Assembly (NCBI GenBank): GCA_947579665.1
Contig: OX388351.1
Location: 53,080,939-53,144,938 of the forward strand
DNA length: 64,000 bases
Reading direction: 5' to 3'
Origin: Sympetrum striolatum
Taxonomy: Eukaryota > Arthropoda > Insecta > Odonata > Libellulidae
This document shows positions 26,258-38,400 of the stretch, in pieces. Numbering within the stretch: the first letter of the stretch is position 1; every line of letters starts with the position of its first letter. The notes under the pieces were generated by a model. It was given only the letters and a program-made list of their open reading frames with translations, had not been told where the DNA came from and made no database searches. A program made the position numbers and the translations under genes.

Positions 26258-29200
26258 ACCGCCATGTTAAGGGCGTTGCCATTCATTCCCTTAAGAATCC
26301 CGAACGATCGTCGAATTCTCTCTATTTCTGTAAGCGTTATCTCTCGATCACAGAACGCCATTCAAGCCTGTCCTCCATTCACTGCGGCCCCTCTTTCCAT
26401 TTACAGTCGCTCCCCCATTTTCATTGTCTTTCCACTTGTTGATACGTTTCCTTTTCGGTTTCCCCGTTACTTCTCGGTACAGTTCCCCTTCGGGTGACGC
26501 CGGCTCTTCCCCAAACCAATTAAGAAGAGTTCTAAAGACTTGTCGTCAAGTAAGCGTATCTTCGAATTTATAAAAGTCCCCGAAATCAAAGCGATTTTGG
26601 AGGTAAAATTGTCGTATTCTTTAAAATGTCTCAATGTAGCCCTGTCGAAGTTAATTAGATCTTCTTGAAGAGCGGTCTTGTCTTGCCCTCGCCTGCGGTC
26701 ATTTCCTCATAACGTCTCGGAAGTCGTTTCATCGAATTAAATCCTGTACCAAATCAGACATCTTTTGAATAACTTATGTGATTTTGTGGAACTCATTTCT
26801 TTCTTCGACATCCTTTGTTCTTCCTGTAGGAATTGATCGAAGAATTTTCCTCATTTGCGGTCGTATTTTTCTCTTTTTGCTTTTTGGTCCGAAATCTCAG
26901 ATTTTTACGTATATTCTGTAGCTGACCCGTATAATTGAGGCTCTCAATTTTATCACAAGAAACTGGGAAAACTAATTGACGCGAGTATAAGCCTAGGCTG
27001 GGAAAATTGAAATTGAATGAAAATTGAAGCTACTGGTTGAAACTACTACTTGAAAATTTGCAGCTACTGGTAAAATTCAAAATAAATGTAATTACCAATA
27101 AAATTACCGAAATTGAGACATCAATAAGTTAAATATTTTTTAAAATATTTATTCCAAAGAAAAGCAGCTACTAATTGATAAGGAGTTGCCAATTGAGCGA
27201 GTGAGGAATTTACAAACCGATTTCCAGCTACGGTAGAATTTTTCCTCCAGAACGGGGAATTGACCCTCTTTCGAGTAAAAGCCGATAGGAGGCTTTTCCA
27301 GCATAAAGATGTGAAAAACGTACCTTATACACAAGTATAGACCGTAATTTTTCTGCTTTTCGGAAAATACTGAGGATGGGGAATCGTTTTTCATTTGCTT
27401 TCCCCCTGGCTGAGGCCTGAGACATTTTAGACTCGTCCTCAAAGGTTTTATGAGGTTAAATCTCAGAGTAAACCGAATTTTTGGGTGGTTTATAAGGATG
27501 TACTCTTCGATAAATTTTTCGGTGGATAAATAAATCTTTCTGGGGATCCTTCAACGACCCGACTTCTGCGTTCCTACGCAGGAAGGTATTTCGACAAAAG
27601 ATTTACAGATCACTTCCTTTTCCCCACGAGGAATGCAATCTTCGTGGAGGAGACGTGATTTCTTTCTTGCGGACCCATTCTCTTCGTTCAAGACTCCTTT
27701 TTGCCTTAAGAGCCGTTTATTCCTCCAGCACGAGGGAAAAATAAGAGGTCCTCCGAGTTTACCCTAAGGAGGACAATGAAAATCCCACTCCTGTTTTTCC
27801 TTTCATGGCTTTCTCGAACCCTTCTATCCAAGGCGACCTTTTGATGTCTTGGGGGTTATTCTTCGCTGTGGCTTTCTTTCAGTTTTCCCCTTTCTTCCGT
27901 GGACCCCTTCTTGTCTTCCCAGATTCCCCCATCTCGCCCATGGAAATCATTGTATCTGCGTTTTTTGCGGATATGCCTTTTCTCGTGCTGGAATTAATCG
28001 ATTCTTCTTCCTTGTTTAAGATTTATACTCGTTGGAATGATTAAGGAACGAATTTTTACTGTGTTCAAATTTATTTGGCTTTATTTGTCATTTATGTGTT
28101 TTTCTATGCTCCGTTATAGCTAAAGTACTTGAATTAATTTCTGACGAAGAATATGCATTACAGATTTAAATATATCTGAATAAGTTAGTGTTTCAATTAG
28201 GATTTGACGAATTTTCAATTATGTTTTCTTTTTAACTTTGGTTACTTGAACATAAAGTGTAATGTTATCGTCTGTATCGATTTCAAGCGTTTCTGGTAGC
28301 CAAGAATGTCTTCATTTAAAGTATGGTTAAAATTAATTCTGCATTAAAAATTCAGCTAAATTTTCATTTTCAAATTTTCATTATTCTTCGTTACCATTGG
28401 TATATTTAATAATTTAATCCTCAAATTAATTTACAGAAATCGTTTTCTAGTGTTCCTGTTTATGTTACTTTTTTATTTTTCGTGTATTTTCATTTTTATT
28501 ACTATTTGTTACGATCCCTTTTTTATTTGAGTAAGTTGCTAATTAAAATTGACTCGTTCCCACGTGTTTAGCCTCTTGAATAAATATATGCATGGACGAC
28601 CCTGCGTTTATTGCCTCACGAATTGTGTTTTGGTTTGCATTTTATCGTTGTTAATTTGCTTATAGCTCATTACTGATTATGTTCCATTACTCTGAGGTGA
28701 ACGTGTTGGCTTAAATTCATACATTATAGCGAGGCCACCGAACTCCTTCACACGTGCGAATCAATTTCTGTGATTCGTGATCGATGGTGGTTTGATTTTT
28801 GAGGTGAAGGATTTTTTATTCGAATGACTTCATTGAATTAGCAGACCATTTTCGGCAGGCTAATGAAAGATCGGACCTCAACCAAACGGCCCTAAAACAT
28901 GCTCGTAGAGATATCTTTCTTTCAATACTTTTTTACCCCATCATCATTGAAGTTGTTTCATCGTGGGCTTAATGAAGATACCTATCAGTGTTTCGCCTAC
29001 TTGTTTTTTTCCGTCTCTTTTCCTTAATTCACGAGACCCTTATGTTTCCGATCGAGTCCGTGCTTGTTTTCATATCCGTAGCCTTTTTCCCTTTGCTGTT
29101 TTCGGAAATGATTATAATCGAGATGATTCATTCTACGGAAGATTTCTTGCCCTTGGCTTCACAATTTCTTTCCTCGACCTTCCGTTTCCGCCCGCGTCAA

Positions 29201-30179
29201 TCAGATCTTCCCCCTGAGGCTGTATCCTTTGCTACGATCAGAAATGTAAATTCCTCAATTATCGTCGCAGTTTGATTCCTTCTTTTGTCGCTCCAGGGGG
29301 AATATTAGCGGATATCATATTTCAAAATCCGGGATTGATTCTCAGAGGTTTTGGTGCTTGGTAGAAGGTAGGGGGGATGGAATTACGAAGAAGTTCTTCG
29401 ATCTTTAAGTCGTAAGAATTGAAGTTGAGATTAAACCGTACGAGGTGTAGGTATTTCCCTTAATTTTTATTCCTTCTTCTAATTTTTCTTCTTTTCCTTA
29501 AGAATTTAGAACGTAAGAAAAAACTGACGAAGTTTGTTTGAAATATATCGTAGCTAAGCAGTTTACGAGGGATACTCTTTCAAGCGTTCGTATTGATTAT
29601 GTGACGAAATGTTTAGGATGCTCAAAGCTATGAAATTACACGATAGAATTTTTCGTATTCTCTTGCTTTTTATTCTAATTTTTCTTCGCTTTTTGCTATT
29701 CAATTTAGTAATTTGTCTATGTACTTATCTGATTTGATCGGAGCGTTTTGCTCTATGGTCAGCTCTGTCATTTATGTTTATAAATATTATGATACGTACT
29801 TTAAACAGTTGAACTTCGTTTCTCCAAAAACTGCTTGTTTATTCACATCGTTTTCTTCATATTTTATTCTTGAACGGTGAACTTACAAACCATTGATTTG
29901 TCTTTTCCTTTTATTGATCCAAGGCTTTTATTTAACAGAATCCTCAATGGTTTGAGAGTAGAGTATTTCATTGAATTCGAAGTAGTTAATTTCGTATTAG
30001 CTGCTTTCGTAAGATTTTCATTCATTATTATGTTTAATTTATCGAGTTAACCAAAAGCAGATCAGATGTTCATCGTGAAGTTATTCTCTTTTATGAGATG
30101 ATTTAGTTTCATGGTTAGCGTATTTTCAGTAAATTATGTATAAGATGTATTCTTTTCCCTTTTAATAGATGGACTCGTC

Positions 30180-30700
30180 TTCGATTTTAATGGTGGTGAG
30201 GCGACTTCGCCAGCCGTTACTGTGTAGGCCACGCGGGTTAATTACGTCACGCCCATTCATAACCTCGGTAAAATAATAAAATGCGTAGGTGATGTAGTGA
30301 ATAGGAGGATAAGCGTAAAATGAGTGACCATCTGCTAGTTTTATTCCTAATTTTTAACGGTGTTTTATCTTATCTTTCTGGTTTTCGCGATCCCTTTTGC
30401 GAAAATTTAAAATATGCCCTCCGTCCGATGCTTATCCTTCGCATTATTAAAAAATACAGTCACGCACATCTTTACAAAATGGCGGCTCATTTTCTCTTAA
30501 TGTAAATGCATTCGAATTAATCTACCATTCTAAATCGCCTTCTAGTACGAATTTGGCGGTTTGGGAGTCGTTAAAGTAGCGCAAGAGATAAAGTGAATTG
30601 GGGCATGATGATTCTTTCTCGGTATGGGGTCTAAATTCGGCACGTGCGTGGTTCTGGGTTCGATTTGTTCACGGGGAATATATGGCTGCGTCACGGGCCG
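30180..30700. promoter_or_regulatory. CpG-rich patch with CRE-like and YY1/Pho-like sites
   Basis: It contains TTACGTCACGCCC (TTACGTCA at 30242-30249, an ATF/CREB-type core) and aaaatggcggctc (near 30477), a YY1/Pho-like motif. It lies in the 19.5-kb intron, 4-5 kb upstream of the PNT exon. Candidate regulatory element only. Confidence 0.22.
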
Positions 30701-33700
30701 CCTGTCCCTCGGTTATTAATTGGGCATTACATTCCTATTAAAAGAAAGGGATCCCTGTTAAGGCTGTAACGGATAAGGACCTGACGAAGCGTTCCCTTGT
30801 GTTCTATCTAGTGTCGCGATCCGAAGGATAAGGGTAATGAAATCAAGGGTATTGCGTCAATTCAGATGCAATAGCGTGGGATTTCACGCTGAGATAACTC
30901 GCTCGTTTTAGGTGCCCTGCAACGCGAGCTTTCGCTTCTCGGAAGAGAGTTACAAATTGCAAAAAAATTGGTTAATTAGCCTTCTTTTTCTGCGGGAGTC
31001 TCGTCCGTATTCCTTAATTGAAAATCGGCGAATTTTATTGTGACTTCTTTCTTCCTTTTTTCCCTTCCTACTTCCACGTATCAGAGCTCATTTAGAGTTT
31101 AAGTTTTTCTTGTAAAAAGGCGTCAAGAATTTTTTAGGTCTATGGGTACGAGAGGAAACGAAATTAGGGGTTTTTCTTCGGTAGAAATTGCACCCAGAAA
31201 ATCCAATGGATAAACGAGCATGAAGAATGTCTGACAATACAAGAACTCGAATTACATCTTCCACATATGTTCGCTCTCGTTGGAATTTCACAAACTATTT
31301 TCAATGTAATATCGAAGCAGCTATTTTATCTCTCCCAATAACTTTCTCTATATTCGTAATTTATGAGCATCCTGTTATCAGGAAATTGATATTTCATCTC
31401 GAAATTTTCATGAACATTTATATTTGTTAGTTCTAGTTTCTCTTTTACCTCTCCCTAAATTTTAAGTTAGCCCCGGAGGAAGAGAATTTTATAAAATATT
31501 GCATTGTTGTAAGTTACCCTTAGTAAAAGATTCTGTAAATCTTTTAGTAAAATTTATCTTTTGGCTCATGTGATGCACATAAATATTTAGTTGCTCTTAC
31601 TACTTGTAACTTCTATTAAAACCGCACCTACTCTACTTTTATTCTCATGTCATTATCAAAATTTTCGTAAAGCTAAGGTTCAAATAAATCCATATCAACC
31701 TATACCAAGGATAAATTACTTCTTATCTATGAAGGGAGGAGAAGTGGTTGGTTTTGAAAATCGAAACTCGTCCGTCACTATTAATCAACGAGGACATTGT
31801 TTTACGGGAAAAGAGCAAAGTTCAGAATATCCGATAAATTTGCTGCTTCGCCTTTCATATCCCCCTTACCTTGTCCTTGGCTTTGAAGCGGCAGTCCTCA
31901 AGATAACGATAGCAGGAAAGGCGCTGAAAATATTGTTTTCGATACCTCCCGGGCTTTGGGGTTTCCTGAATTTAAGTTCTAGGTCTTGTTTGACGTATAT
32001 CAAACGAAAATCGGTTTCTCGTTTTACACACGACTGTACATTCGGTGTCGTTTGAAAGGTAATCAATAGCAAGATTAAAATAAGACGTTTTGATGGAATA
32101 AAGTGATTTTGAGTAGATTCGTAAATACATTTTATTTTGTTTATTTGTTTATTTAGCACAGGTTACCTCAAAAATTCGTATCATAGTAATTTAAAAAAAT
32201 ATACCCACAAATATGCAACATAAATGTATATAATGTTTTACAAATTAAGTATAAGCTACATAAATAATTATTATAAAATTAAATAATGACATCGTCTGCG
32301 TAAAAGAATACTAAAACTGCAGGCAAAAGACAAACAAGTAAATAAGCTAACAGAAAATTCAGGTCATAGATCATAATAATTCTCAAGTATTATTCCCATC
32401 CAGCTATCTTAAGCGCTAAATTCGTAATTAGTCCTAGTGTAATGATATACGAAAATGTATACTCGTATCTCAATAATAACTCGCAATATACTCGTACGTG
32501 ATCATATACTTCGGTTCTCCTATCTTGACTGATGAAATGTTTCATGATGAATGGGAAATCCTAGCTAGCATTGTGCTCGACTTTCTCCTCTCCTTTAGCA
32601 TTAAAGTCTCTTCAGGTTATTGTTTGCATCTGATTCACCTCAACACACCCTCGCCCTTGTTTGCTCCTTGGCCGCCGTGCCGACTGATAACGCTCTAAGC
32701 AATTCTCTTCTTTCGACTTTCGTGGAACGCTCTCTTTCCACACCCCCTTTCAAGTCTTCTTTCCGCTAAGGAGTGGGGAAAATAAAATGTGCTCGTAACT
32801 TTATGGTTCGACGTCCCGTCCGCGCCTTATCTTGCCCTAAGTTGCGAGTGAATCCCAAGCTGAGACGAATGTAGAAGAGATGCAATTCACTATATATATT
32901 TGCTCTTTGTTTCTTTACATTTTACGTCTTCTTAGACACCAAATCGAGTTTGAGGGTTGGGAGACAAATATCTTTGTAATTACACAACAAGAAGTTTTTG
33001 ATTCGCAGTTGTTGATACGTGCATAATTATGTTTGCTTGACTATTATTCCAAAAAACAGTGAGCTATATTAAATAAAAAACTCTTTGTGTGATTATTAAC
33101 ACACGTTCTTCTAATTTACCTATATAGAAACACATCAATTTTAATGCAAATATTTTCAGTTCAAAAGAAAAAGGAGCTCTTTTTATATTTTCAACTACTG
33201 AAGTGCCGCAAGGAACAGCTCTGGGTCCACTGTAGTTTCGCTTTTCTTCTTAAGTTGCCTTTATCCTGATCTTGCATACTCCGGAATTTCATTCATAAAT
33301 CGATAGCGAGTGTTTTCAATCTCGAATAAATCTCTTCGAAGACTTTTGAAGATAGTCTCTTTCGCGCTCCTGCTTTCGTCTGTTTTTCTTCTTTCCCGCA
33401 AGTGTCCGAAGGGTCTCGCCTTTTTTGTCCCGCTCGCCGGCTCGCTTTTGTTTCCTCTTCTCGAGAGCAAACAAACGAGAACTCGTCTCCAAACAAGCCC
33501 ACACCCTCATCTGAGGACCTCATTGCCTTTGTCCCGCCGACTCCTCCATATCTCCACTATCTCACCTTTCTATTCCCTCACCTCTGCCCACCCACGCACT
33601 CTCTCACCTCTCTTCCTGTGTGTCGCTATCCCTCAACTGCCCCAGATCTGAATTAGCCACTTCGCTGCTGAACACCGAATATTACGTTCCAAGACTGCAT

Positions 33701-34656
33701 GTCGCCAACACTAAATATTACGTTCAATTCGAAATATTTTTTCTCTGACTTAACTCACACTAAAAGAGTTCATTACCCATTCCTTGATTTCAGTTGACCC
33801 GCTTTAAACGTGTAAGAGATTTATAGATGAGTAATTTAAGATATAATTTGATTGTAATATCTATATTTTTTGAGGAAATATTGTTGTTGATTATTTAAAT
33901 TCATTCGTTTATAGGAGGAAATATTTCCTTTTGAATAACCGTCCTACGTTTTCTCCGTTTCATTCCTTGTCAAAGAGATGCTACCCCAAAATGTTTGCAT
34001 TTTTCCATTATTTTTCGATAGGTAGCTATGGCCAATATTCTATAAATAAAAACTGTAAAAATTGAATTCCTCCCGTATTTTTTCCTTTATGCCTACGAGA
34101 AATAATTCAGTGGAAAATTTGCCAGAAAATTTTTATAAATTTTATTGATGGCTTGGTTATTTTTTAAATATCGAGAAATGTAAATGAAGCCCCTAAAATA
34201 AATGAAAATATTATTGTATTTATGTTCCTATTCGCTACGGAATTTCAAAGGGTATCCACTGGCAGCATATTTTCACAGCGTTTTATGACTCAGTCCAATG
34301 GCAGCTTTACTTACTTTAACACAATCATAACATAAATTGGAGATGTTTTTGTTTATGAATAATGCAGTTTATAATAATATATGTATCAAAGGTCGAAGTT
34401 CGACAGAGAACGCTGGTGGTTCCCATGGAATTCGCAAGTCACATCCTTAATCTCTCTTTTTACTCCCATTATAAATGCGATCAGTTTTTTTACTAACTCG
34501 TCGCAAGCTCTTCGTCACGCCCGCTGATTCTTCCAGGAACATCGCTTCCGAAAGTTTTCGACTTTCCCCATGACTCCGATGTCGATAAGATTTGATTTGT
34601 CTATCGTTCTTTGATTTGGTTCATCCGTTCTAAATGTGTGTTTTCCTGCATTTCAG

Positions 34657-34854
34657 ATCCACGGTTGTGGAACGAGACCCAGGTGACTTTGTGGCTCTCT
34701 TGGGCCACGAGAGAATTCTCGCTGGAGGGTGTATCCAGCATCACTGTGCTAAGCGGGAGGGAGTTAGTTGCTATGGGGAAGGACACCTTTCTTTCTATGG
34801 CTCCCCCCTTCATGGGTGATATCCTATGGGAACATCTAGAAATCCTGCAGAGAG
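34657..34854 (+). CDS. pnt: pointed internal exon: core of PNT/SAM domain
   Basis: Internal coding exon of 198 nt (66 codons), phase 1-1, with acceptor ttttcctgcatttcag and donor gag|gtgagt. Joined to the base left over at 15130, it opens with Asp-Pro-Arg (DPRLWNETQVTLWLSWATRE), continues FSLEGVSS and GRELVAMGKDTFLSMAPPF, and ends MGDILWEHLEILQR. This is the canonical PNT (pointed/SAM) fold of ETS1/2-class factors: the W-x-E-x-x-V-x-x-W-L-x-W-A start, the EFSL helix, the G-K-D-x-F-L turn and the GDILWEHLEIL terminal helix. In the family this domain mediates protein contacts such as ERK docking and binding to SAM-only regulators like fly Mae/Edl. No PNT hallmark residue appears missing. The frame stays open into the following intron until a stop just before 34992, so intron retention would truncate the protein. 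Recognition is by family memory, not by search. Confidence 0.96.
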
Positions 34855-35661
34855 GTGAGTGTAAATGTGGAATTGATTCATTATTACGCTATCCCACTTT
34901 GGGAAGATCTGTAAGTGTTAAATTACAATTAGTACTTTTTGTTACGATGTCGTACCAAGTTTGCTTTTTCTGTGCTTTTCAGAATTCCTGATGTTGAATT
35001 CAGCATTTAGAGGTAATGTTCTAATTTGTGCTCAATATAAAATTGGTGCTGTCTAGTTAATTATTTTCATTATAATTAGTTTTATAAGAATATTCCCGGA
35101 AAGTAATCAGACAGATTCCTTACGCAAGGATAGTTGTTTTTAAGTCTCTACTTTCTGCTACTTCTCCATAATTTGCCGTATTAAAGTTTGCTTTAATCGT
35201 TACGATTTGTTTCATTATGTTTAGGGCTAAAACATAAATTTATTGTTATTAATAAATATTACTGAGCGTTATAATTATTTAATTCTATTTTCTAACGTTA
35301 CCAAAATTTATCTTATTTTACATTTTTAGATGGTTTTATAAAAAGACCTTTATCTTAATAATCGCGAACGAGCTAGGTTTCTAAATAATCTAAATACTTT
35401 CTGACGATTAGAGCCGTTGTTAGCAATCGGAAAAATTGCGAACGACACCAAAGATGTAGCTGATCATTCTTAATGTACCGCGTGCGGTCAGCGGCAGAAG
35501 CGAATTGCAAAGAAGCATCGCCGTAATTGAATCGCGTTATCGAGTGAATTGGTATCACTCTTCAATAAGTTCTCTAAGGTTATTTTATGAAGATGCTTCC
35601 GTCGGTGTCTAGCGACTCGCCCTTCGCCACCACTTAATCAATTCGATCTCTCAATTTGCAG
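34855..35661 (+). other. pnt: 807-bp intron of pointed
   Basis: It runs from donor gtgagt at 34855 to the acceptor caatttgcag ending at 35661. The sequence is AT-rich in its middle and turns CpG-richer over the last 200 bases before the exon. Nothing else is visible in it. Confidence 0.93.
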
Positions 35662-36012
35662 AGGTGGAACGGGAGAGAGACTCGTTGGAAAACGTGCCGC
35701 CCAACCTCTACGAGGAGGCCGTCTGCGTCCCTGACCTCTCCGACTTCCTCGGAGGCTGTGCCGCTCTTATGCCCCCGAAAGCACCCCGCGCCGCCCCCGC
35801 CCCCGACCCCCAGCAACCCTCAACGTCCGCCGCCTCGATGGCCATGGACGCCCCTCAGGCACCGTCGCCGCAGCGCAATGGAGCCTCTTCGCAAGCCCAA
35901 CCTCCGCCCCCGGGCAGCGGGGCGCCGTCCCCCGACCAGGCGAGGCAGCAGCACCAGCCTCCAGCACCGGCGCCCCCTCAGGGAACAGCGGCGTACATGC
36001 AAGAAAGCGGAG
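35662..36012 (+). CDS. pnt: pointed internal exon: end of PNT domain plus Pro/Ala/Gln-rich linker
   Basis: Internal coding exon of 351 nt (117 codons), phase 1-1, with acceptor gatctctcaatttgcag and donor gag|gtgagt. It continues the PNT exit helix (EVERERDSLENVPPNLYEE) and then AVCVPDLSDFLGGC, a block I recall as conserved after the PNT domain in insect Pointed-P2. The remaining roughly 80 residues are low complexity: about a quarter proline, with much alanine, glutamine and serine, and two Ser-Pro dipeptides (APSPQ, GAPSPDQ) that could be further MAPK/CDK sites. It ends AYMQESGG. Such linkers usually separate the PNT from the ETS domain in ETS1-class proteins and are poorly conserved. The exon is far richer in GC and CpG than its surroundings. 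No ETS domain follows in the window, so the exon splices across more than 28 kb. Retention of the next intron would stop translation by 36050. Confidence 0.92.
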
Positions 36013-37321
36013 GTGAGTGTTCCACACAGTTCTGTTCTAGGTCCAGTTGAGTTAAACCAGGTTCCAGTGCCATTGACACCTAAGGCCTTCGTTTTCCTCA
36101 ATTCCTTTTCTCAGAATTTCTTTAACCTTCGTAGAAATATCCTTTCTAGGCCTCCAAGAAATGCATTCGTTCCGGAGTAAAATATTTTTACATTCAAAGT
36201 AGTTTTTGTATTTTAGGTTGACTCTTAGTTTACATGATTGTCATTAAGTGGATGTTCAATATTTCAGACGCTTTTGTATCATACTCAAGCTATATATTAT
36301 ATTTGTATAAACCCTCTCACTACCTCGGAGAAAACTCAAATCAAATTATGAGACAATAAAATTAATAAGAAACGTTTAACGAACTTTTTTAGTAATTTTG
36401 GTGATTAAATGCCTGTAGAGGAACTCTGGAAAGTTTTCCTCGTGAAAAGGTGGAGGAAAATATTTCTTTCAGGCATACGCAAATATTGCGTGATTATCAA
36501 TTTAACGTTTGGTAAATTGTTGTCAGTATGATTGAGTTAGTTCCTATACTCCGTATATATAAGACATGCTTTATAAATTGAGGTTTAAACATGCCATCGC
36601 GTCATTTATTTTGAACACAGCAGGACCCATTCTCGAGTTTTTTTTGAAGGGATATAATCAAATCTTCGAAGCAATTGGCGCCTATATATGCGAAATTTTA
36701 TGATGAATTTACAAGTAGTAGGTTAATATTATTTTTAGCAATGAATCTTAGATGGATGGATTTTTTCCCATCAACGATTTCATTTATTGGTGCCGATCCA
36801 AATATTGACCGCCTCTTCTGAATCCTTCACTCAGGCTTAGTGCGTTCCTAGCTTCGAAATTTTCCCTAATCGCATCTTTATTCATGGGTTAAAAGTGCCA
36901 TCTATCGGCATTCACCTTCAGTGAAGCCGCTCGGTGGCCATTTTATGACTCCTTTTAAGAAGGACAGACTGACTGACTCCGGTGGTTTCCAATCGTGGTT
37001 TACGTTGGTTATTTTGGGAGCAGTGCACGGATCAAGTTCGCAAGTGCGGAGGTAGGGGTGTTTGTTGGGGAAGGGAGATGAACGGAGAGGGAAGGATGCT
37101 GTGGAAAACATTCTTTTGCATATCCTCAGGGGAATTTCCTAGGATAATAATATTTCAGTTTATCCTGCAAATTCTGATAACCTATTTCAGATAGCCAGAT
37201 TATGATCGTGACGTCATCAGAGTATAACACGATGAACAATATTTTAAACGAAGAATAAATCCTGTTACTTATCATAATGGGTATATCTCAAGTTAATGCT
37301 TAGACAAGGGAGGATTAGATA

Positions 37322-37352
37322 AAAATGTCCACCTGACTGGGATTCGAACCTA
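37322..37352 (-). mobile_element. possible tRNA-related SINE fragment (B-box only)
   Basis: On the minus strand GGTTCGAATCCCAGTCAGG contains a perfect B box (GGTTCGAATCC), followed by TGGACATTTTT as in many insect tRNA-derived SINEs. No A box, acceptor stem or target-site duplication is visible, so it is not a tRNA gene. The body does not match the SINE at 16235. A chance match cannot be excluded. Confidence 0.35.
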
Positions 37353-37701
37353 GCTCTTCCGATTTAGATTTTGTTCCTAGAAAGGAGAGTTCCAAGTAAA
37401 TGATATAAGCCATAAACATAATAAAAATAAATGATTTTTAAGTAAATTTGATACAAATTGCTGAGTTTTGGTGTTAAAATTTGCTAGTTAAAATTAACCA
37501 AGTGAGGATTTTGCTTGTTGAGGCAGTTAATATACCTAAATCAGTGGAAGTTTATCTAAATATTAGTGATTGTTTTTTTTTAATTTATGGTATACCCATT
37601 TTTCTTACATGTAATTATTTTGTATGATGGAATTCCACCAACAATAAATATTATTCACTTATTATCATTCCACTATATATTAACCACATTCCACGTATAT
37701 T

Positions 37702-37773
37702 ATAATCACGGGAAAAGTAGACAAGATACTTCAATTTATACTAAAGTATCTTGTTTACTTTTCCTGATATTAT
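37702..37773. repeat. strong hairpin (30-bp imperfect inverted repeat, 12-nt loop)
   Basis: The left arm 37702-37731 and right arm 37744-37773 are reverse complements except for one difference that would be a G-U pair in RNA and a small mismatched patch near the base. The inner 21 bp (GGAAAAGTAGACAAGATACTT with its partner) are continuous. The loop is caatttatacta. Just upstream, cattccac is repeated (37667 and 37687). It could be a collapsed MITE, a simple palindrome or a small-RNA precursor. I recognise no known microRNA seed in it. Confidence 0.75.
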
Positions 37774-37859
37774 GAATCACCTCCAAGTTAAGTAAGTTAA
37801 ATTTGAATATAAAGTTATCCGTGCTACTTAGATCTTCGTGTTTAATTTTCAAGTCAATC

Positions 37860-38400
37860 GATTGATTCTTACAAGAAATCTTTTACGCGTGCGACTGATT
37901 TCGCATCTAATCCGTCGCGGTAGAAAAAGGGCGAAATCTTCCGTAACTTACGCAATGGATCATCAAAACCCTCAAGTGTTATGTAAACGTGGAAGGTTTC
38001 TAGATCCGCCCTCGCATCTTTCTTAATCCATTCGTTGTTTTCCTCTTGGGGGCATTAGCGTCTTCAGCCAAGCGATGGAGCACTGCCCATGTCCCCGTTT
38101 CGCGGAAGCTTTCCGTACGCCTATTGCTTATTAATTGCCGAATTACGGGCCTCAAAATCCGTGCGTCACTTTTTCTTTTAATTTTTCGCCCGGCCTATTG
38201 TGTCGTTCGAAATAATCCTCTCCTTGCCCCTCCGCGGAACACGTGACCACGTTCATATCGACACGGCTGGCTTGCCAACTTTCTATTTCGTTTTAGACAT
38301 AAAACCCCGCCGAGGCAGGGAAAAGGTTTCCCAATATTGCGTTCGTTCATATTCACGCAATCCCTTTAGTTTCCTAACGGTGGATCGGTATTGAAACGGG
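37860..38400. other. CpG-richer intronic patch, no feature identified
   Basis: It contains several short open frames and strings such as gcctattgtgtcgttcg and ctccgcggaacacgtgacc (a CACGTG E-box inside). No exon with credible splice sites and conserved protein is evident. Confidence 0.3.

Larger units (their letters stand above)
15131..34656 (+). other. pnt: 19.5-kb intron within the PNT domain of pointed
   Basis: It runs from the consensus donor gtaagt at 15131 to the acceptor tttcag ending at 34656. Both flanking exons are phase 1 and join to give Arg-Asp-Pro-Arg in the PNT domain. The intron carries a tRNA-derived SINE (16235-16356), a MITE-like element (18207-18517), a LINE 3' end (25930-26022), a local duplication (26101-26257) and several CpG-richer patches, notably 17540-18060, 22480-22900, 27540-28040, 30180-30960 and 33260-33660. 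I see no exon inside it on either strand that I can defend. Confidence 0.85.

Noticed and set aside
30650..30668. B-box-like gggttcgatttg on +
   Set aside because: It lacks the final CC of the consensus and has no tRNA or SINE context.
31591..32055. Open frame of 154 codons on +
   Set aside because: No recognisable domain and no ATG supported by context. Likely chance.
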